Below are positions 1 through 6,314 of a stretch of 9,665 bases of DNA, in pieces; position 1 is the stretch's first letter; each line of letters opens with the position of its first letter. The stretch covers positions 1 through 9,665 of the forward strand of contig USAB01000069.1 of NCBI GenBank assembly GCA_900552585.1, written 5' to 3'. Source of the DNA: an uncultured Coriobacteriaceae bacterium. GTDB taxonomy: Bacteria; Actinomycetota; Coriobacteriia; Coriobacteriales; Eggerthellaceae. A program made the translations under genes and the position numbers. Under the pieces are notes generated by a model. That model searched no databases. It was not told where the DNA came from and was given only the letters and a program-made list of their open reading frames with translations.

Positions 1-261
1 CCGCTGCCGCAGTACGGCCGCATAGAGGCGACGGGTGAAACGTGCCCGGATTGCCAGGCGCCCATCGTCATCGTGCATACGCAGCGCGGTCCGTGGCGCC
101 TGTGCCCGAATTTCAAGTGCCCGGCGAAGGAGCGCGAAGCCGCCGAGAAGGAGGCGCGCAAGAAGGAGCGCGCGGCTGCGAAGCAGGCGGGGAAGAAGTC
201 TTCGGCCAAGAAGACGACTGCGAAGAAGACGACGAAAAAGAAGCCTGCATCCTCCGAATAG
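1..261 (+). CDS. topA: DNA topoisomerase I, C-terminal fragment
   Basis: This is the 3' end of an open frame entering from the left; 86 codons are visible before TAG at 259-261. TopA relaxes negative supercoils by a type IA mechanism, but the catalytic domains lie outside the window. What is seen is one TopA-type zinc-finger repeat: Cys15 and Cys18 (CPDC), then RGPWRLCPNFKC with Cys35 and Cys40, counted from the first visible codon. A charged tail follows, rich in Lys, Ala and Thr (repeats of KKTTAKK type), as in many actinobacterial TopA proteins, where such tails bind DNA or RNA polymerase. The last five codons and the stop lie inside a hairpin that terminates the converging gene. The family call rests on the CPxC...GPW.LCPN..CP pattern and the basic tail. 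A different zinc-ribbon protein is possible but less likely. Confidence 0.85.
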   Translation, partial: PLPQYGRIEATGETCPDCQAPIVIVHTQRGPWRLCPNFKCPAKEREAAEKEARKKERAAAKQAGKKSSAKKTTAKKTTKKKPASSE

Positions 262-273
262 GATGCAGGCTTC
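240..273 (-). terminator. Rho-independent terminator of the exporter gene, overlapping the topA stop
   Basis: A perfect 14-bp stem (240-253 pairs with 260-273) encloses a 6-nt loop, 254-259. On the - strand the stem is followed at once by TTTTTCG, the classical layout, and it lies 27 bases beyond the exporter stop. On + the 3' side is GC-rich with no U tract, so it would end topA transcripts poorly unless another factor helps. The left arm encodes the last TopA residues. Confidence 0.8.
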
Positions 274-300
274 CGGGCGGGGCCTCGGTCGGGGAACCCG

Positions 301-1293
301 TTAATGAAGGGCGGCGTGTCGGAGCGATCCGATGGGCCGCCTGATCTGTTTCATGGCAAAGGCCGCGGCCGTCTTCGGACGGGAGATCGCGCGCGGCGAG
401 CGCTTCGCATTGCCGGCTGCCGAGATCAGCACGACCATGGCCGCCATCATGGCGAACGCCACATAGTCGACGGAGCTGAATGCCGTATGCAGCCAAACGG
501 CGCTCAGGACGGTGGCCGCCACTGGCTCCAGCACGCTCAGTGCCCCCACTTCCACGGCGCTGAGGTACATGACAGCGCGGAAGAACAGGCTAAACGTCAC
601 GACCGTGCCCAGGATGACGACGCAGGCCAGCATGAGCCAGCCGGAGGCATCGAGCGCGGGGAACGACCATTGCGGGAGGGCGCAGGCCGTGCCGCCGATA
701 CCGCCGAACAGCATGCCGAGGGCAAGCACGGGGATGCTGCCCATTTTCGCCATGAGCGGCTTCGAGAATATCGTGTAGAACGTCACGCCCGCCGCGCAGG
801 CGATGCCCCAGAACAGGCCGTCCGGCGAGATGGCCAGGCTGGCCGGGTTGCCTCCCGTGGCAATCAGCCATACGGAGGCAAGGGCGAGAGCGATGCCCAA
901 AGCCTCGGAGGGAAGCGGCAGGCGCCGCGCAGTGATACATACCACGGCAAGCAGCATGGCGGAATTCAGGCAGCACAGCACCGTGGCGGTGCCTGCATTC
1001 GTGCTGGCGATGGCCGTGGCGTACGTGAATTGGCTGGCGAACACGCCCGCCAAGCCGAAAGCAACGATCTTCAGGAACATCCGCGGGTCCTTCAGGGCGG
1101 AGAATTTGAACTGATGTCCGCGCACCTGCAGCAGCGCCAGCAGTATCAGTCCGGCGGAGACCATGCGGATGGAAGTAAGCTCCAGCACCCCCAGTCCGTA
1201 TTGGTCGGAAAGACACTGGACGCAGGCTCCCGAAACGCCCCATCCGATGCTTCCCCCGATCGAGCACAGCAGTCCTCGAATACGTTGCGGCAT
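301..1293 (-). CDS. EamA/DMT-family membrane transporter (10-TM drug/metabolite exporter type)
   Basis: A 330-aa integral membrane protein of the drug/metabolite transporter superfamily (two EamA repeats). Members export amino acids, metabolites or drugs across the cytoplasmic membrane; the substrate cannot be told here. About ten hydrophobic segments are visible. The second-half signature is typical of EamA: the stretch AVEVGALSVLEPVAATVLSA followed by a last hydrophobic segment. The C-terminal ~30 residues are basic and probably cytoplasmic. The start at 1291-1293 was chosen because a good ribosome site (GGGAGG, 6 nt upstream) precedes it and translation from there begins directly with a membrane segment. 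The frame stays open upstream to 1473, but a good promoter (1343-1370) lies inside that extension, so the longer form is unlikely. The gene is transcribed alone, divergently from amt and converging on topA. Confidence 0.85.
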   Translation of the reverse strand: MPQRIRGLLCSIGGSIGWGVSGACVQCLSDQYGLGVLELTSIRMVSAGLILLALLQVRGHQFKFSALKDPRMFLKIVAFGLAGVFASQFTYATAIASTNAGTATVLCCLNSAMLLAVVCITARRLPLPSEALGIALALASVWLIATGGNPASLAISPDGLFWGIACAAGVTFYTIFSKPLMAKMGSIPVLALGMLFGGIGGTACALPQWSFPALDASGWLMLACVVILGTVVTFSLFFRAVMYLSAVEVGALSVLEPVAATVLSAVWLHTAFSSVDYVAFAMMAAMVVLISAAGNAKRSPRAISRPKTAAAFAMKQIRRPIGSLRHAALH

Positions 1294-1342
1294 GTTCGCC
1301 CTCCCGCCTATTTTCGTTGCGGATTCCCTCAATGCGGCAGCG

Positions 1343-1370
1343 ATTCTAGCAAGCGTCATGCGCGTGTAAA
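1343..1370 (-). promoter_or_regulatory. Sigma-70-type promoter for the EamA exporter
   Basis: Read on the - strand: TTTACA (1370-1365), 16-bp spacer, TAGAAT (1348-1343). Each box matches consensus at 5 of 6 positions. The predicted transcript starts near 1336, giving a leader of about 43 nt before the ATG at 1293 that carries the GGGAGG ribosome site. No experimental support. Confidence 0.55.
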
Positions 1371-1388
1371 CCCCTTTCACAAATCCCA

Positions 1389-1640
1389 GAAACGCGTTCA
1401 CGAAATGCACAAGCAGTGCGGCTTCGAGAGCGCTGGGAAACCTGTTCGAAACAATTGACCCGCATTTCAACAAACGATTCGAAACAACCGCCGATTCTGT
1501 CGAGTGATTCAGTACAAGACATATGAACTGAGGAAACAGATAGAAGAATCACTATAGGTTGTTTCAAAACGTAACGAATCGAAACATTTATTTCGCCAAG
1601 GCGACGTGTACGCGAAACCGTGCTGAAACGACTTTGAAAT
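1389..1640 (+). repeat. Array of GAAAC elements, partly phased at 11 bp, upstream of amt
   Basis: GAAAC occurs eight times on + in this stretch, starting at 1389, 1437, 1448, 1481, 1533, 1581, 1614 and 1625, plus GAAAT at 1636. Two clusters are phased: 1437/1448/1481 (spacings 11, 33) and 1581/1614/1625/1636 (spacings 33, 11, 11). Three copies extend to TCGAAACA (1446, 1479, 1579). Only one opposite-strand copy (GTTTC, 1561) is seen. By simple base chance a given 5-mer is expected about 0.25 times in 252 bp. Tandem half-sites at one-turn spacing are typical of OmpR-type response regulators. The actinomycete nitrogen regulator GlnR uses gTnAC-n6-GaAAC, the same GaAAC half-site and 11-bp step. 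That link is inference. Confidence 0.6.
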
Positions 1641-1662
1641 ACAGCGCAGGCAGACTGATAAC
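1634..1662 (+). promoter_or_regulatory. Probable amt-glnB promoter
   Basis: TTGAAA (1634-1639) and GATAAC (1657-1662) are separated by 17 bp, matching sigma-70 consensus at 5/6 and 4/6. The start would fall near 1669, leaving a ~45-nt leader. The -35 box overlaps the last GAAAT element (1636-1640), and the two GAAAC elements before it sit one and two helical turns upstream. This fits class II activation or, alternatively, repression by occlusion. Confidence 0.5.
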
Positions 1663-1713
1663 CGTCAGTTGGTGAGAGGAAATCACCGGATCTACTTCAA
1701 GGAGGTTAGGGCA

Positions 1714-2985
1714 ATGTTCGATACAGGTTCGACCGCATTCATGATGATTTGTGCAATGCTGGTCCTGATAATGACACCCGGCGTGGCGTTCTTCTACGGA
1801 GGCATGTCCCGTCGCAAGAATGCTGTCAATACCATGTTCATGTCCGTTGCTACGATGGGGGTCGTCGCAGTGGTCTGGATCTTGGTTGGATGGTCGTTCG
1901 CATACGGCGGAGACGGATCGATTCCGTTCTTCGGAGGCTTCGATCAGCTCGGATGCTTGTCTGCCGTACAGGATGTGCTCAACAATGCAGCGAGCCATCC
2001 TGATGGGGGCAATTATCCGTCCATCGTCGACATCGTGTTCCAGCTTGCGTTCTGTATGATCACCACGGCCATCATCGGCGGCTCCCTTGCCGGGCGCATG
2101 AAATTCGGTCCGTTCCTGGCATTCATCGCTATCTGGTCCGCAATCGTCTATGCTCCCCTGGCTCACATGGTCTGGGGCGGCGACGGCAGCCTGATCGGCG
2201 ACACGATCGGCGCACTCGACTTCGCCGGCGGCGACGTTGTGCACATCTCCTCTGGCCTTACGGGCTTGATCCTGTGCATCTTGTGCGGCCAGCGCAAGGG
2301 CTTCGGCATGATGAACTACCGCGCCCATAACGTGCCCATGGTCATGCTTGGCGCAACGCTGCTGTGGTTCGGCTGGTTCGGCTTCAACGGCGGCTCCGAG
2401 TTCGCTGCCGACGGCACTGCCGGCCTGGCTCTGCTGAACACCGTCGTTGCTTCCGGTGCAGCAATGCTCTCCTGGATGTTCATGGAGAACCGCATGACGC
2501 ACAAGACTACGATGGTCGGCGCTGCAACCGGCCTGGTTGCCGGACTGGTCGTCATCACCCCGGCTGCCGGCTTCGTGGAACCCTGGGCTGCGCTTATCAT
2601 GGGCCTCATCGTTTCGCCCATCTGCTACCTGGCCATCTCGAAGCTGAAGGCCAAGATCGGTTACGACGACGCGCTTGACGCTTTCGGTTGCCACTGCATC
2701 GGCGGCATCACCGGCGGCATCCTGACCGGCCTGTTCTGCGTACCCGACCTGTCCTGGACCGACTTCGGCGGCCTGTTCTACACCGGCGATCCCAGCCTGC
2801 TGCTCAGCCAGATTGCAGGTATCCTGATTACGATCGTGTTCGTGGGTGTGGCTGACCTGATTCTGGGCGCCATTATCAAGAAGATCGCCGGCGGCCTGAG
2901 GGTCCCGGATGAGATCGAGGCACGTGGCCTGGATGTCACGGTTCACGGCGAGACCGCCTACCCCGCATTCCTGGGCTTGGACTAA
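1714..2985 (+). CDS. amt: Ammonium transporter (Amt/MEP/Rh family)
   Basis: A 423-aa ammonium channel, normally a trimer in the cytoplasmic membrane with a twin-His pore. Visible family marks: an N-terminal segment with no cleavable signal (TGSTAFMMICAMLVLIMTPG), the conserved FYGGM..RKN stretch, first pore His177 in GGDVVHISSG, the WFGWFGFNGG motif (Phe219-Gly226), and second pore His327 in DAFGCHCIGGITGG. About eleven hydrophobic segments are present and the length is normal. The cytoplasmic tail ends in a short acidic/hydrophobic stretch, the region that contacts P-II in other Amt proteins. The start at ATG 1714 has a strong site, AAGGAGG at 1699-1705; an in-frame TTG at 1669 has no such site and lies at the predicted transcript start. 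It is followed 19 bp later by the P-II gene, the classic amtB-glnK pair. Expression is probably controlled by the GAAAC array. Confidence 0.97.
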   Translation: MFDTGSTAFMMICAMLVLIMTPGVAFFYGGMSRRKNAVNTMFMSVATMGVVAVVWILVGWSFAYGGDGSIPFFGGFDQLGCLSAVQDVLNNAASHPDGGNYPSIVDIVFQLAFCMITTAIIGGSLAGRMKFGPFLAFIAIWSAIVYAPLAHMVWGGDGSLIGDTIGALDFAGGDVVHISSGLTGLILCILCGQRKGFGMMNYRAHNVPMVMLGATLLWFGWFGFNGGSEFAADGTAGLALLNTVVASGAAMLSWMFMENRMTHKTTMVGAATGLVAGLVVITPAAGFVEPWAALIMGLIVSPICYLAISKLKAKIGYDDALDAFGCHCIGGITGGILTGLFCVPDLSWTDFGGLFYTGDPSLLLSQIAGILITIVFVGVADLILGAIIKKIAGGLRVPDEIEARGLDVTVHGETAYPAFLGLD

Positions 2986-3004
2986 CGAACGGAGGAGGAC
3001 CGTT

Positions 3005-3343
3005 ATGAAGAAGATCACCGCAATCGTACGTCCCGAAAAGCTTGAGCCTTTGAAGGAAGCCCTGTTCAAGGCAGACGTCAACGGCATGACACTCAGCCAA
3101 GTGCAAGGCTGCGGCAACCAGCACGGCTGGAAGGAGTACTTCCGCGGAACCGAGGTGCTGCTGAACATGCTGCCGAAGGTGAAGTTCGAGTTCATCGTGA
3201 ACGATGATCAGGTCGATTCGCTGGTAGATGTCATCTGCAAGACGGCTCGGACGGGCGAGGTCGGAGATGGCAAGATCTTCGTTTCGAACGTCGAGGAAGC
3301 GGTTCGCATCCGCACGGGCGAGCAGGGCGAAGCAGCCGTATAA
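3005..3343 (+). CDS. glnB: Nitrogen regulatory protein P-II
   Basis: A 112-aa P-II signal protein, the same length as Escherichia coli GlnB. P-II trimers read ATP/ADP and 2-oxoglutarate and, when next to amt, usually block the channel by inserting the T-loop. Conserved parts: MKKITAIVRPEKL at the start, Gln39, the T-loop about 37-55, Pro57-Lys58 after it, GDGKIF (87-92), and the RIRTGE end with Arg101 and Arg103. The T-loop position 51 is Val instead of Tyr, so the usual uridylylation/adenylylation site is absent; Tyr45 and Phe46 lie nearby. Start: ATG at 3005 after GGAGGAGGA (2991-2999). It lies 19 bp after amt, so it is cotranscribed. It could equally be named glnK by context. No glnD or glnE is in the window, which fits an unmodified P-II. 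Confidence 0.96.
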   Translation: MKKITAIVRPEKLEPLKEALFKADVNGMTLSQVQGCGNQHGWKEYFRGTEVLLNMLPKVKFEFIVNDDQVDSLVDVICKTARTGEVGDGKIFVSNVEEAVRIRTGEQGEAAV

Positions 3344-3381
3344 CAACGGGTTTCCACAACGCCCGCAATAAGAGAAAGGAT

Positions 3382-3410
3382 GGTCCACCGAAAGGCGGGC
3401 CGTCTTTTTC
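3382..3410 (+). terminator. Rho-independent terminator after amt-glnB
   Basis: The stem GGTCCACC (3382-3389) pairs with GGCGGGCC (3394-3401), with one G-U wobble and one A-C mismatch. It is closed by a GAAA tetraloop and followed by GTCTTTTTCCTTTT. A competing longer pairing, GCCCGC (3361-3366) with GCGGGC (3395-3400), is also possible. It lies about 40 bp beyond the glnB stop. Confidence 0.75.
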
Positions 3411-3578
3411 CTTTTGGGCGGAAACGACAATTCATCAGGTTCTATACGTTCTGGATGAAACCTTTGTCGCGGGTTGGTGAATGGTATGTCCCTTCTTCGT
3501 GTGCATGACCGCTTCTTCTGGAAAAGACTTCTAGACTGTACGTTCGATAGGAAAGCGAAGGAAAGCGAGTGATAGCAC

Positions 3579-4697
3579 GTGGCGTATGAACCGACGCAGG
3601 GCGCACCTCGGCAGAACCAGGGGAATCGGCCGGTTTCCGCTTCTCAGGACAGCGGGTACCGGGCCGGTCGTTCCTCCGCGGTCCAGTCGGGATACGCGAC
3701 CCAGATGCCTACTGGGGCAGAACGCACGCAGATGGTCGGAGGCGGCAATGCCGGCCCCGACAAATCCGACGACAGTCCGAAAAAAGAGCAATCCGTAGGG
3801 AAGAAGGTCCTGTCGGATGTTTCCGTGGCGCAGATTACGGCAAGCGCGCTGGCGGCAGTGACCGCCATGCTGTTCTCTTCGCAGATCGGCCTTGCCGGTT
3901 CTGTAATCGGCGTTGCGGCATCCGCCGCTGTCACGGCGCTCTCGTCGCAGATTTACAAGAGCTTCATCACGGCATCTAGCGAGAAGGCGAAAAAGCAGTT
4001 CAATGCCGATTCCGATTCCGACCATACAACCGTCATGCCCGGTACGGATGCATCCGTCCGTCCTGGAACGACGCCGCTGAATGCGGACGGCACCGGAGCG
4101 AAGACGGCTGCGCAGCCGCAGTCCATCTACGGTACCGACCGCTCGAAGTATTCCGCGAGCAGCGCGAAGTACTCGCATAAAGCCGCGAAGGCCCATAAGC
4201 ATGCGGTGATGGGTTCGCTGGACGTTACGAAGAAGAAGTGGTTCGCCATCGCAATCATGACCGTCGTCGGCTTGCTGACGGTGTTCATCACCGCCCATGT
4301 CATCAACACCGCCACCAGCGGCGAGGGCCTAGGCACGAAAACGGCGCCGATCATCCGGGTGAGCGATACGGCGAGCAGCTCTTCTGCCGATCAAATGAAT
4401 ACCTCTTCCGAGAACCAGGACAATAGGCCCTCCTCGTCGTCGACCATGAGCGAATCTTCCAGCTCGAACGGCAATGAGAATGCGAACCAGGGCGGCAACA
4501 CGGTGCCCAGCTCCGGCTCGAACGGCAACGGCGGCAACGCGGCGAATAACGGCAATGCTGTGTCTTCTTCCAGCAATGGCGGAACCGGCTACAGCAGCTC
4601 TTCGAATACTACGGCTTCCAGCTCATCTTCCGCTGCGGCGAATAAGACGGCATCATCCTCCTCAAGCGCCGTCTCCAGCAGCTCGACCGCGGGTTAA
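3579..4697 (+). CDS. Membrane-anchored protein with Ser/Asn/Gly-rich extracellular tail, function unknown
   Basis: A 372-aa protein I do not recognise. Order of parts: polar, disordered N-terminus (1-80); an Ala/Ser/Gly-rich hydrophobic stretch (about 82-130, VSVAQITASALAAVTAMLFS then LAGSVIGVAASAAV), which could be one or two membrane segments or an amphipathic patch; a Lys-rich linker (131-220); a clear membrane helix (221-243, preceded by KKK); then a low-complexity tail (about 263-372) of Ser, Asn, Gly and Thr with poly-Ser runs. The positive charges before the helix suggest the tail is outside. There is no N-terminal signal peptide and no LPxTG anchor. The start is GTG at 3579: an in-frame TAG lies just upstream at 3573-3575 and the next in-frame Met is residue 43. 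The ribosome site is weak (AAGGA, ~16 nt away). It stands alone between two terminators. Confidence 0.75.
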   Translation: MAYEPTQGAPRQNQGNRPVSASQDSGYRAGRSSAVQSGYATQMPTGAERTQMVGGGNAGPDKSDDSPKKEQSVGKKVLSDVSVAQITASALAAVTAMLFSSQIGLAGSVIGVAASAAVTALSSQIYKSFITASSEKAKKQFNADSDSDHTTVMPGTDASVRPGTTPLNADGTGAKTAAQPQSIYGTDRSKYSASSAKYSHKAAKAHKHAVMGSLDVTKKKWFAIAIMTVVGLLTVFITAHVINTATSGEGLGTKTAPIIRVSDTASSSSADQMNTSSENQDNRPSSSSTMSESSSSNGNENANQGGNTVPSSGSNGNGGNAANNGNAVSSSSNGGTGYSSSSNTTASSSSSAAANKTASSSSSAVSSSSTAG

Positions 4698-4751
4698 CTG
4701 CCGCAGCTCATCGGCTGCATCCCGACCACGTTTCGGCCTTTCGCTATTTTC

Positions 4752-4783
4752 GGAGCCCCGCTCTCGTATGAAGGCGGGGCTTC
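4752..4783 (+). terminator. Probable terminator after the membrane protein gene
   Basis: A 10-bp GC-rich stem, GGAGCCCCGC (4752-4761) with GCGGGGCTTC (4774-4783, one G-U pair), encloses a 12-nt loop. The downstream sequence is only moderately T-rich (GTGTATCTGTCCCTTTT), so efficiency is uncertain. Its place, ~55 bp after one stop and ~70 bp before the next gene's start, supports the call. Confidence 0.5.
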
Positions 4784-4842
4784 GTGTATCTGTCCCTTTT
4801 GTACCGAAACATCGTAGGAGCCGGCATCTGCGGGTGCTGCCG

Positions 4843-4848
4843 TATAAT
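4843..4848 (+). promoter_or_regulatory. TATAAT -10 box placed for a leaderless fumarase transcript
   Basis: A perfect TATAAT ends 7 nt before the A of the fumarase alpha ATG (4856), so initiation is predicted at 4855 or 4856. No good -35 box is seen at the proper distance (4819-4825 reads GAGCCGG). Leaderless mRNAs are common in actinobacteria. The only ribosome-like site, GAGG at 4850-4853, is 2 nt from the ATG, too close for normal use. Confidence 0.5.
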
Positions 4849-4855
4849 CGAGGGC

Positions 4856-5704
4856 ATGGAAAAAGTCATTACAAAGGAACAGGTTGCGCAGACCGTGCGG
4901 GAGGCCATTCCGCATTTGGCTTGCGAACTGCCGCCCGATATCCTTGCGGGCATTCAGGAGGCCGCTCGGACGGAGACGTCGCCGCGCGGAAGCGAAGTGC
5001 TGCGCCAGCTGTGCGAGAACGCGCGGATTGCCGCTGAAGACCATGTGCCCATCTGTCAAGATACGGGCACGGTTTGGGTGTGCCTGGAAGCGGGCCCTGG
5101 CGTGCTGGTGGAAGCAGATGTATTCGCATCCGTGAACGAAGCCGTCGGTGCTGCTTACACGGAGCACCTTCTGCGCAAATCCGTCGTGCGCAATGCGGTG
5201 CACGACCGGGCGAACACGGGCGACAATACGCCGGCGTTCTGCGAGTTTCATCCCATTTCCGAGCCCGGGGCGGCGCGCATCAGCATCATGCTGAAGGGCG
5301 GCGGCTCGGATAATGCCAGTCGCGTGACCATGCTCGTGCCCGGGGCGGGGAAGCAAGGGATCATCGACGAGCTGCTGGATTGCGTCGACCACAAGGCGGC
5401 GAATGCGTGTCCGCCGCTTGTCATTGGCATCGGCATCGGTGCCACGTTCGACAAGGTGGCGGGCCTGGCGAAGCGCGCGTTGCTTCGCCCTGTGGACCAG
5501 CCGGCCCCCGATGCACGGGATGCCGCGTTGGAGCGCGAGCTGCTGGGCATTGTGAACGGTACCGGCATCGGGCCCGGTGCGCTGGGCGGATCCACCACGG
5601 CGCTTGCCGTGAAGGTGAATACGGCGCCGTGCCACATTGCGGCGCTGCCGCTTGCCATCAACATGGGATGCTCTGCCATGAGGAGGGGTACGTATGAGCT
5701 CTGA
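4856..5704 (+). CDS. Fumarate hydratase class I, alpha (N-terminal, iron-sulfur) subunit
   Basis: 282 aa, the N-terminal half of the two-subunit form of class I fumarase, a [4Fe-4S] lyase converting fumarate and water to malate, or the reverse in anaerobes with a reductive branch. The three cluster Cys are in family context: Cys67 in VPICQDTG, Cys185 in NACPPLVIGIGIG, and Cys272 in NMGCSAMR. Also seen are HDRANTGDNTPAF and LKGGGSDNAS, which are typical of the family. The start at ATG 4856 (MEKVITKEQ) matches the usual family N-terminus; upstream in-frame codons to 4784 overlap the terminator-promoter region. Its 3' end overlaps the beta gene by 11 bp, so translation is coupled. L-tartrate dehydratase alpha is a close relative and cannot be excluded from sequence alone, but fumarase is more likely as a stand-alone housekeeping pair. 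Confidence 0.93.
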   Translation: MEKVITKEQVAQTVREAIPHLACELPPDILAGIQEAARTETSPRGSEVLRQLCENARIAAEDHVPICQDTGTVWVCLEAGPGVLVEADVFASVNEAVGAAYTEHLLRKSVVRNAVHDRANTGDNTPAFCEFHPISEPGAARISIMLKGGGSDNASRVTMLVPGAGKQGIIDELLDCVDHKAANACPPLVIGIGIGATFDKVAGLAKRALLRPVDQPAPDARDAALERELLGIVNGTGIGPGALGGSTTALAVKVNTAPCHIAALPLAINMGCSAMRRGTYEL

Positions 5705-6287
5705 GGGATCTAAGGCTTCGGTTGCATTGGAGCCGAAGCGCCTGCAGACGCCCTTCGACCGTGCGCAGCTGGCGAACCTGAAGGCGGGCGACTGCTGCCT
5801 GATCAGCGGCCCTCTGTATACGTTGCGCGATGCCGGGCACATCCGCCTGCTGGAAGAGCTCGACGGCATGGCCTCCGATGCGCCCCTGCCATACGGCTTG
5901 GATGGCCAGGCAATCTTCTACGCCGGTCCGACGCCTGCTGCTGCAGGTCGCCCTTTCGGCGCAGTGGGCCCGACGACGGCATCGCGTATGGATTTTGCGG
6001 CTCCGCGTCTGTACGACCGGGGCATTGCCGCGACCATCGGCAAGGGAAAGCGCTCGGCGGCAGTGCACGATGCGTGCAAGCGCAATGGCGCGGTCTACTT
6101 CGTTGCCACTGGAGGGGCGGCGGCCTATCTGGCGAAATGCGTAATATCATCGGAGACCATCGCCTATGGCGACTTGGGCACGGAGGCCCTGCGCTGCATC
6201 CGGGTGAGGGATTTCCCCGTGTTCGTGGGAATCGACGCAGCGGGACAGGACATCTACGATTTGGAAGAAAACGAACCGGAGCGCTAA
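5694..6287 (+). CDS. Fumarate hydratase class I, beta (C-terminal) subunit
   Basis: 197 aa, matching the C-terminal half of class I fumarases. It pairs with the alpha subunit to form the active enzyme in the cytoplasm. Visible marks: LKAGDCCLISGPLYTLRDAGH (about 29-49), with the RDA.H signature, GPTTASRMD (92-100), the IGKGKRS loop with Lys117 and Lys119, a Gly/Ala-rich stretch (ATGGAAAYLAKC), and the closing FPVFVGIDAAGQDIY. ATG 5694 has a strong site AGGAGGGG (5681-5688) inside the alpha gene. The order alpha-beta with overlap is the usual anaerobe arrangement. The tmk gene follows after 27 bp, so read-through into the replication genes is likely. As for alpha, a tartrate dehydratase role is the main alternative. 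Confidence 0.92.
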   Translation: MSSEGSKASVALEPKRLQTPFDRAQLANLKAGDCCLISGPLYTLRDAGHIRLLEELDGMASDAPLPYGLDGQAIFYAGPTPAAAGRPFGAVGPTTASRMDFAAPRLYDRGIAATIGKGKRSAAVHDACKRNGAVYFVATGGAAAYLAKCVISSETIAYGDLGTEALRCIRVRDFPVFVGIDAAGQDIYDLEENEPER

Positions 6288-6314
6288 CGCCCGGCTATTT
6301 CTGAGGTACTGCAT

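Noticed and set aside
304..1458. A 384-codon open frame on + opposite the exporter
   Set aside because: The - strand has ten membrane segments and the EamA signature, a promoter, a ribosome site and a terminator; the + product is Gln/His/Arg-rich noise.
1294..1473. In-frame N-terminal extension of the EamA exporter (60 codons)
   Set aside because: A good promoter sits inside it, the internal ATG at 1293 has a strong ribosome site, and the extension does not look like part of the family.
1549..1558. TCACTATAGG, identical to the 3' half of the phage T7 promoter
   Set aside because: The upstream half does not match and no phage genes are present; a 10-base match is probably chance.
1588..3195. 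A 535-codon open frame on - opposite amt and glnB
   Set aside because: It is the antisense of two unmistakable genes, has no matching family or ribosome site, and its composition (Asp/His/Gln/Ala-rich) is typical of antisense reading of GC-rich genes.
3420..3450. GGAAAC followed by CGTT, resembling an ECF sigma promoter
   Set aside because: The spacing (about 21 bp) is too long for the usual 16-17 bp ECF layout, and nothing else supports it.
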